Translations under genes and position numbers: made by a program
NCBI GenBank assembly: GCA_014534385.1
Contig: JACVRP010000094.1
Location: forward strand, 1 to 10,211
From: Cyanobacteria bacterium Co-bin13
Lineage (GTDB): Bacteria; Cyanobacteriota; Cyanobacteriia; Phormidesmidales; Phormidesmidaceae
DNA length: 10,211 nucleotides
Direction of reading: 5' to 3'
Part shown: positions 6,300 through 10,211 of the stretch, piece after piece
How the letters are laid out: every line of letters begins with the position of its first letter
How positions within the stretch are numbered: the first letter of the stretch is position 1
Notes under the pieces: generated by a model
What the model was told of the DNA's origin: nothing
The model's input: only the letters and a program-made list of their open reading frames with translations
Databases searched by the model: none

Positions 6300-6401
6300 A
6301 TGGATACCTACGGCAACTGGCAGGATTGGGTTCTGACGATTAGCTACGTCACCTTTCTGGTTTTCATTGCCTATCAGGTGTTGAAGCCGCCGGGGGGGTA
6401 G
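6300..6401 (+). CDS. 33-residue single-helix membrane mini-protein
   Basis: The frame reads MDTYGNWQDW, then a hydrophobic helix VLTISYVTFLVFIAYQVL, then KPPGG. The size and shape (a polar aromatic N-terminus and one membrane span) recall small subunits of photosynthetic or NDH complexes, but I cannot match it to a named one. The in-frame codon just before the ATG is TGA, so the protein cannot be longer at its N-terminus. No Shine-Dalgarno sequence precedes this ATG; a nine-codon upstream frame ending in TGA immediately before it could supply ribosomes by reinitiation. The last two codons and the stop lie in the first G-run of a G-rich repeat, as if the repeat had inserted into the original C-terminus or 3' end. 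Translation is not proven. Confidence 0.5.
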   Translation: MDTYGNWQDWVLTISYVTFLVFIAYQVLKPPGG

Positions 6402-6484
6402 GGAGGTAGGGGAGACGCGGGGAGACGGAGACGCGGGGAGGAGATTAGGGCGAGGAGCCTAGGGGTGAGGGGTAAGGTAGAGGG
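6392..6484 (+). repeat. G-rich repeat copy 3, quadruplex-capable
   Basis: Runs GGGGGGG (6392-6398), GGG (6401-6403), GGGG (6409-6412), GGGG (6419-6422) and GGGG (6435-6438) surround two copies of the core GAGACGCGGGGA. A purine-rich tail with further G-runs reaches about 6488. It starts inside the last codons of the mini-ORF at 6300 in sense orientation and is antisense to the 3' flank of the minus-strand gene ending at 6513. Confidence 0.75.
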
Positions 6485-6512
6485 GGGAAGGCTTCTATCG
6501 CCTGTCTTCTGC

Positions 6513-6776
6513 CTACTGGTCTTGCTCCTGGGTCAGCGAATTGAGCAGGCCAGACTCTACCATCAGGCGGGGCCAGAGTAGTAGGAAGAAGCCCATCCAG
6601 ACGGTGACGGGAATCCCGATGAGGAGGGTAATCCACCAGCGCTCTAGGAGCACCCAGCTACCGCCAATCAGGCCTACGCCGGTTAGGGCAATAGACCAGG
6701 GCTGGCACCACCAGGGTTTGTACTGCCAGGGGTTGGGGGGCGAAGAGGCAGCAGGAGCGGATTCTAAATCAGGCAT
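6513..6776 (-). CDS. Small two-helix cyanobacterial protein
   Basis: An 87-residue protein. A Pro/Ala/Ser-rich N-terminus is followed by the striking PWQYKPWWCQPWSI motif (about 16-29), then two predicted membrane helices (about 29-45 and 49-68) and a short polar tail LTQEQDQ. I recall a cyanobacterial family with this aromatic PWWCQPWSI motif annotated as DUF6737; that name is from memory and unchecked. The gene starts 34 bases after the ABC permease stop codon on the same strand, so it is probably the third gene of that operon. No function is known to me. A membrane accessory role for the exporter is possible but rests only on position. No Shine-Dalgarno sequence is visible. Confidence 0.8.
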   Translation of the reverse strand: MPDLESAPAASSPPNPWQYKPWWCQPWSIALTGVGLIGGSWVLLERWWITLLIGIPVTVWMGFFLLLWPRLMVESGLLNSLTQEQDQ

Positions 6777-6810
6777 TGCTGGAATTGGGTTGTCCGATTG
6801 AGTCGTTTGC

Positions 6811-7599
6811 TTAGGAGAACAGCTTGGGGTAAATCCTTAAGGCTGCCAGTCGCGCCATGATTACCGTAGCTACTAGCAGCCAGAGCAGGGAAAACGGCCA
6901 CCAGGTCGGCAGCCCCATCGGCCAGCGCAGCAGATCGGTCAGCGCAGCCAGCGGCAGCACTCCGGCAATGCCTTGCAGTACGCGGGGTAGGGTGTCGCGG
7001 GGGAAGTAGGTGCCGCAGAGGGTGAACATAGGAATAATCACCAGAAAGATCGGGACATTGACCTGATCGACTTTGCGCACCAGTCCGGCGACGAATAGGC
7101 CAAAGGCCCCAAACAAGAGACTGCCCAGCACAATTAGGGGCAGCGACAGCAGCAGGTGGGGCAGGGCGTATAGGCCAGCCACAACCGCAACCAGGCCGGT
7201 CAGTGTTCCGGCGATGCTGCCCTTGGTTGCCGCCCAGAGCCAATCCCCCAAAAAAACGTCGGTGAAGCTGAGGGGAGCGGTCAGAAGCGCCTGCCAGGTT
7301 TTTTGGAAGTTGAGCCGAATGAAGCTGCTGTAGGCCCCTTCAAAAAAGGACTGAAACAGCACCCCAATGGCGATCATGCCGGGGGCAATGAACTGGGGAT
7401 AGGACACGGTTTGGTCTAGGTACAGCACGTCACCGATTAGCGGCGTTAGCCCGTAGCCAAAGGCCACCAGGTAGATGATGGGCTCGGAGATAGGCGGCAA
7501 AAAGTTCACCAGCCAGGTGCTGCGGTATACCTGAAAGTGCCGCCACCAGACGGAATAGACGCCCCAGGGGGTAGCCGCAACTCGTTTAACTACACTCAT
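6811..7599 (-). CDS. ABC-2 type transporter permease
   Basis: A 262-residue permease of the ABC-2 family (NodJ/DrrB-like), the membrane half of an exporter. About six helices are visible, with typical segments PPISEPIIYLVAFGYGL near the N-terminus, FIAPGMIAIGVLFQSFFEGAYSSF in the middle, and PIFLVIIPMFTLCGTYFPRDTLP followed by the last helix. The start is the ATG at 7599, not the longer open frame reaching back to 7758, because that extension lies inside the ATPase gene. The ATG also overlaps the ATPase stop codon as ATGA, a standard sign of translational coupling. NodJ-like permeases export lipids, glycolipids, polyketides or drugs; the cargo here is not evident. The small two-helix protein follows 34 bases downstream. 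Confidence 0.93.
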   Translation of the reverse strand: MSVVKRVAATPWGVYSVWWRHFQVYRSTWLVNFLPPISEPIIYLVAFGYGLTPLIGDVLYLDQTVSYPQFIAPGMIAIGVLFQSFFEGAYSSFIRLNFQKTWQALLTAPLSFTDVFLGDWLWAATKGSIAGTLTGLVAVVAGLYALPHLLLSLPLIVLGSLLFGAFGLFVAGLVRKVDQVNVPIFLVIIPMFTLCGTYFPRDTLPRVLQGIAGVLPLAALTDLLRWPMGLPTWWPFSLLWLLVATVIMARLAALRIYPKLFS

Positions 7600-8531
7600 T
7601 CCAATAAAGTCCCGGTCAAACGCAGGAATACATCTTCTAAGTTGGCCTGACGCCGCGCCAGCCGCAGGGGATGGAGGGCTTCGATTTGCTGCCAGAGGGT
7701 GTCGGGTTGCTCCAGCGGCAAGGTTACCAGGGTGGCGTTGCCAAAGGGACGAGTCCATACGCCAAACTGGTCGGCTAGGGCCTGCAGTTTTTCGGGGGCG
7801 ATGCCTTCTACTTCGGCGACTTCGCGCCCTACGACCCGGGCAATGAGGTCCAGAGGCTTACCCTCGTCGATAACTTTGCCCTGCTGCATCAGGAGAATGC
7901 GATCGCACAGCCGCTGCGCCTCATCCATATAGTGAGTGGTCAGCAGTACGCCGCAGCCCTCTGACTTTAGGTGCAGCACCAGCCGCCAAAAGTCTTGACG
8001 GGCATCGGGGTCTAGCCCGGTGGTGGGCTCGTCTAAAAAGACCAGCCGAGGATGGTTCAGCAGTGCTCGCGCCAGCACCAGTCGCCGCTTCATGCCGCCC
8101 GAGAGTTCATCGATCTGGTATTTCCCCTTGTCCTGCAGATTGACCAGATCTAACAATTCTCCAGCCCGCTGCCGGGCTGTCTGACCCCAAATGCGGTAGT
8201 GGTGGGCAAAGTGGGTCAGATTTTCAAAAACTGTGAAGTCAGGATCGAGGTTGTCTTCTTGGGTGACAATGCCCATGTGGGTACGAGCCTGCCGTCCCTG
8301 CACCGGCATTTGCCAGGGACCAAACTGGACAAACCCCCGCGAGGGCACTACAGAGCCGTAGAGCATGCCGACGGTGGTGGTTTTCCCGGCCCCATTCGGC
8401 CCAAGCAGGCCGACAATTTCCCCCGGCTCCAGCACAAAGTTGATACCCTGCACCACCGCACTATCGCCATAGCATTTCCACAGGTCGTAGGCGGTTAACG
8501 TCGCATTTAACGGCGTAGATGAGGTTGTCAT
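7596..8531 (-). CDS. ABC transporter ATP-binding protein, NodI/DrrA type
   Basis: A 311-residue cytoplasmic ATPase that powers the adjacent permease. Nucleotide-binding motifs are complete: Walker A GPNGAGKT (44-51), Q-loop Q91 in GIVTQEDNLD, signature LSGGM (143-147), Walker B LVFLDE (163-168), D-loop GLDPD and switch H200 in LLTTHYMDEA. The ~90-residue C-terminal domain, ending RQANLEDVFLRLTGTLLE, is typical of DrrA/NodI-type export ATPases. The stop codon overlaps the permease start (ATGA), so the two are made together as one transporter. The ATG at 8531 has no clear Shine-Dalgarno sequence. Upstream is a 374-base gene-free, hairpin-rich region that probably contains the operon promoter, although I could not place it. 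Confidence 0.95.
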   Translation of the reverse strand: MTTSSTPLNATLTAYDLWKCYGDSAVVQGINFVLEPGEIVGLLGPNGAGKTTTVGMLYGSVVPSRGFVQFGPWQMPVQGRQARTHMGIVTQEDNLDPDFTVFENLTHFAHHYRIWGQTARQRAGELLDLVNLQDKGKYQIDELSGGMKRRLVLARALLNHPRLVFLDEPTTGLDPDARQDFWRLVLHLKSEGCGVLLTTHYMDEAQRLCDRILLMQQGKVIDEGKPLDLIARVVGREVAEVEGIAPEKLQALADQFGVWTRPFGNATLVTLPLEQPDTLWQQIEALHPLRLARRQANLEDVFLRLTGTLLE

Positions 8532-8650
8532 GGAAGCAACGGATCAGCAATAGTCCATTCTGGCACGGGTGAGCAAAGCCAGTAATACGACCTTGGGCAG
8601 AGGCAGGCTCAACCATAGCCTGAGAACCTATATGCGGTCGAGTGATTCGA

Positions 8651-8689
8651 TGGGCTGGGAGAGGTGCTTTAGGGGCTTCTCCTAGCCCA
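8651..8689. other. 15-bp stem-loop
   Basis: TGGGCTGGGAGA (8651-8662) pairs with TCTCCTAGCCCA (8678-8689) over 12 bp with one G-T wobble. Three further inner pairs (two of them wobbles) leave a 9-base loop GCTTTAGGG. No T-run follows on either strand, so it is not a terminator. Confidence 0.6.
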
Positions 8690-8766
8690 GTAAAAGCTGG
8701 ATGGGATCCTCGATCTTCAGACTAATAGGTCACAGGCTTTTGTGGGCGGGTGGATGAGTGGATGGG

Positions 8767-8816
8767 TGGCGAACCCAAGCGAAAATAGCTGTAAAAAATT
8801 AGACTTGGGTTTGCCA
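8767..8816. other. 13-bp stem-loop with A-rich loop
   Basis: TGGCGAACCCAAG (8767-8779) pairs with CTTGGGTTTGCCA (8804-8816), with a single G-T wobble on the + strand. The 24-base loop is A-rich and includes AAAAAATT. The pairing is too long to be casual. It could be an RNA structure or an operator. Confidence 0.6.
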
Positions 8817-8878
8817 GAGAGTTTCCGGACGGCAGCTGCAGCTGGGGAAAAGTGAATTGGTAGATGCACCCTGATTGC

Positions 8879-8907
8879 TTCCCTGGTTTTTACCGGGGAA
8901 TTTTTTT
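8879..8907 (+). terminator. Intrinsic terminator, + strand
   Basis: TTCCCTGG (8879-8886) pairs with CCGGGGAA (8893-8900) around a 6-base loop, with one T-G wobble, and is followed by seven T (8901-8907). The T-run enters the last codons of the minus-strand glycosyltransferase gene. Read on the minus strand, the hairpin has A before it and no T after it, so it cannot serve that gene as an intrinsic terminator. No + strand gene lies within 2 kb upstream. Confidence 0.6.
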
Positions 8908-9721
8908 ATCCTTTTTTCTCTGACGGCTTAATTTCTATCTTTTGCGACTGGTCTTTATAGGCTACGTTGATTTGGCTCTGGCGCTCATAGAGCCAGTTCA
9001 TCCAGCTGGGGTCTAGGCGAGCGTGATACATGCCCTTTAGAAGCTGATTCAGCAAAGCCTGCCGGTAAATCCCGCGCTGGCGAAAGCGGCGGGCCGAGGT
9101 AACAATTTTCTCCGGCAGCAGCACCGGAGCCCCAAATTGACTCAGCTGTTGGCTCAGCACCGTATCCTCAAAAATGTCCATGTCGGGGAGGCCGCCAATC
9201 TTTTCTAACAATGAGCGGCGGGCAAAGATGCAGTGGTCTAGATAGAGGATGTGGCTGTAGTGCGATCGCACCCGGCTAGAGTACCAGGAGGTAAACCGCA
9301 GCAGCCAGTGGTCCAGGTCAAAGCTATGGTGAAAGCCGCCCCAAACCACCTCAGCATCGACCATTAGCGCTTCAATCTGAGCCAGGGCAATGCGCTCCGG
9401 CAGCAGCGTCGCCGGATGATGCAATAGGACAATTTCACCGCTACTGGCATAAATACCAGCGTTTAGGCGCTGCGCCCGGTTTTGAGCATCGGTTTCTAAA
9501 ATTCGCCACTGGGGGTACTGGCGCAAGACACCCAGCGTGTCGTCAGTGCAGGGGCTGACAACGGCAATCAGTTCCTTCGGCCCTTGCTGGGCAGACAGAT
9601 TGCTCAGGATGCGCTCTAGATAGCCGTGGCGCATCTCATTGAGGCAGGGCAAAACGACAGAAATCAAGGCATCTGCTGGAAGAAAAATGCCCTTTGATCT
9701 TACGGCCTGGGCAGCGGCCAA
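8906..9721 (-). CDS. Divergent family 2 glycosyltransferase
   Basis: About 271 residues with a GT-A fold pattern. ISVVLPCLNE (20-29) is the usual first strand. NRAQRLNAGIYASSGEIVLLHH (81-102) and LPERIALAQIEAL follow, then a later IFEDTVLSQQLSQFG (183-197) matching the catalytic ED motif and RRFRQRGIYRQALLNQ near the C-terminus. The order of motifs resembles the GT2 subfamily I know as TIGR04283, where GRA.QMNAGA, LHADT.LP and ED.eLs.rL occur. Two family Asp positions are not conserved: AVVSPCTDDT stands where VVDGGSTDGT is usual, and HHPATLLP where HADTLLP is usual. It may use an unusual donor or be inactive. No ATG precedes the first strand; TTG at 9721 is the only start before the in-frame stop at 9748-9746 besides a TTG 18 codons later, and neither has a ribosome binding site. 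Confidence 0.8.
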   Translation of the reverse strand: MAAAQAVRSKGIFLPADALISVVLPCLNEMRHGYLERILSNLSAQQGPKELIAVVSPCTDDTLGVLRQYPQWRILETDAQNRAQRLNAGIYASSGEIVLLHHPATLLPERIALAQIEALMVDAEVVWGGFHHSFDLDHWLLRFTSWYSSRVRSHYSHILYLDHCIFARRSLLEKIGGLPDMDIFEDTVLSQQLSQFGAPVLLPEKIVTSARRFRQRGIYRQALLNQLLKGMYHARLDPSWMNWLYERQSQINVAYKDQSQKIEIKPSEKKG

Positions 9722-9926
9722 AAATGAGAGGTCCCTAAACCCGCTCTAGATTGCTGATGAGCTGTTGGGGCGCACTGCTGGGTTCGCTAGGCCGCACTGC
9801 ACTTGACGCCAACCTACGAGAGCCATTGTCTTGGACTAGACTCCCTATTCCTGAGCTGACTGAGTGCTTCAAGGCAAACCTGGAACTTGGAAAACAGAGA
9901 GACGTGATGAGCCCAATCTGAGCAAT

Positions 9927-9979
9927 CCCCGCGTCTCCCTGTCCCCGCGTCTCCGCGTCTCTCTTTCCCCGCCTCCTCG
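9927..9979 (-). repeat. G-rich repeat copy 4, minus orientation
   Basis: Read on the minus strand: GGAGGCGGGGAAAGAGAGAC, then two GAGACGCGGGG-type units ending at GGGG (9930-9927). The first G-run begins about 30 bases after the stop codon of the alcohol dehydrogenase gene and is in sense orientation to it. The G-runs are more widely spaced than in copies 1-3, so quadruplex formation is less clear. The rest of 9722-10000 shows nothing recognisable apart from a short direct repeat CGCACTGC. Confidence 0.65.
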
Positions 9980-10000
9980 GCTAGCAGAGCCCTAACCCGA

Positions 10001-10211
10001 CTAGACCGCCGCCGTTTCTGCAGGCTGACTAAAGGGTTTGAGCACAACCTTGGTGCAGTTTTCCTGCTTGTCGCGGAAGATCTTGTAGGCGTGGGGAGCC
10101 TCTTCCAGCGGCAGCCTATGGCTGATCACGAAGGAAGGATCGATCTCTCCATTTTGAATGCGCTCTAGCAGAGGGCGCAGGTACTTCTGAACGTGGGTTT
10201 GGCCTGACTTC
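10001..10211 (-). CDS. Zinc-type alcohol dehydrogenase, C-terminus only
   Basis: The last 69 residues of a medium-chain dehydrogenase/reductase are visible, running off the right edge of the window. The stop codon is at 10003-10001. The segment GQTHVQKYLRPLLERIQNG, then EIDPSFVISHRLPLEEAPHAYKIF and RDKQENCTKVVLKPF, matches the C-terminal catalytic-domain end of zinc-dependent alcohol dehydrogenases of the glutathione-dependent formaldehyde dehydrogenase-like type, as I recall them in cyanobacteria. The substrate cannot be settled because the zinc-binding and Rossmann regions are outside the window. An NAD(P)-dependent oxidoreductase role is expected from the family. A G-rich repeat lies downstream in sense orientation. 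Confidence 0.85.
   Translation of the reverse strand, partial: KSGQTHVQKYLRPLLERIQNGEIDPSFVISHRLPLEEAPHAYKIFRDKQENCTKVVLKPFSQPAETAAV

Larger units (their letters stand above)
8532..8905. other. Gene-free, hairpin-rich region
   Basis: No credible coding frame on either strand; only tiny open frames such as one of 18 codons from 8701. It contains a 15-bp hairpin (8651-8689), a 13-bp hairpin (8767-8816), a 12-base palindrome CAGCTGCAGCTG (8833-8844) and a + strand intrinsic terminator (8879-8907). It must hold the minus-strand promoter of the ABC operon, unless that operon is cotranscribed with the glycosyltransferase gene. The + strand terminator with no + strand gene raises the possibility of a small RNA. 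Confidence 0.6.

Noticed and set aside
7600..7758. 53-codon N-terminal extension of the ABC permease
   Set aside because: The extension lies wholly within the ATPase gene and looks like an out-of-frame shadow. The ATG at 7599 in the ATGA overlap is the natural start.
8701..8757. 18-codon ORF in the hairpin-rich gap
   Set aside because: No ribosome binding site, no recognisable composition, and it overlaps nothing conserved that can be judged here.

Overview
The window looks like cyanobacterial chromosome. The octamer GCGATCGC (HIP1) occurs nine times in 10.2 kb. Codon use is GC-rich, and the gene content fits: lipoyl synthase, a KirBac-type channel, a cyanobacterial-type small two-helix protein, and G-rich low-complexity intergenic repeats of a kind common in filamentous or Leptolyngbya-like cyanobacteria. 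The genus is not determined. No phage, transposase, CRISPR array, tRNA or rRNA was seen. Most of the window is ordinary housekeeping and transport chromosome.

Layout from left to right. (1) 1-769: 3' part of lipA on the + strand, overlapping tail to tail with a minus-strand inward-rectifier K+ channel gene (739-1707). The channel gene lies behind an EamA/DMT transporter gene (1780-2679, TTG start with a good ribosome binding site). (2) 2819-3007: a small membrane-protein ORF on +, convergent with a periplasmic Cu,Zn superoxide dismutase gene (3031-3588, minus). (3) 3589-3888: intergenic region shared by divergent sodC and the DAHP synthase gene (3889-4956, +). It holds short tandem repeats and a possible promoter. 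(4) 4957-5214: a repeat island between the convergent DAHP synthase and BASS-family transporter (5215-6099, minus) genes. (5) 6300-6401: a 33-codon membrane mini-ORF on +. (6) 6513-8531: a minus-strand operon-like block of ABC-2 ATPase, permease (ATGA overlap) and a small two-helix protein. (7) 8532-8905: a gene-free, hairpin-rich stretch ending in a + strand intrinsic terminator. (8) 8906-9721: a divergent family 2 glycosyltransferase (minus). (9) 10001-10211: the C-terminus of a zinc-type alcohol dehydrogenase (minus).

Functional links are limited. The ABC ATPase and permease form one exporter, probably with the small membrane protein as an accessory or a passenger. The lipoate, aromatic amino acid and SOD genes are independent housekeeping functions.

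Two non-coding patterns deserve attention. First, a G-rich element with core GGGGAGACGCGGGGA lies directly downstream of four different stop codons, always with the G-rich strand in the mRNA. Second, the 8.5-8.9 kb gap contains a 15-bp hairpin, a 13-bp hairpin and a + strand terminator, but no + strand gene.
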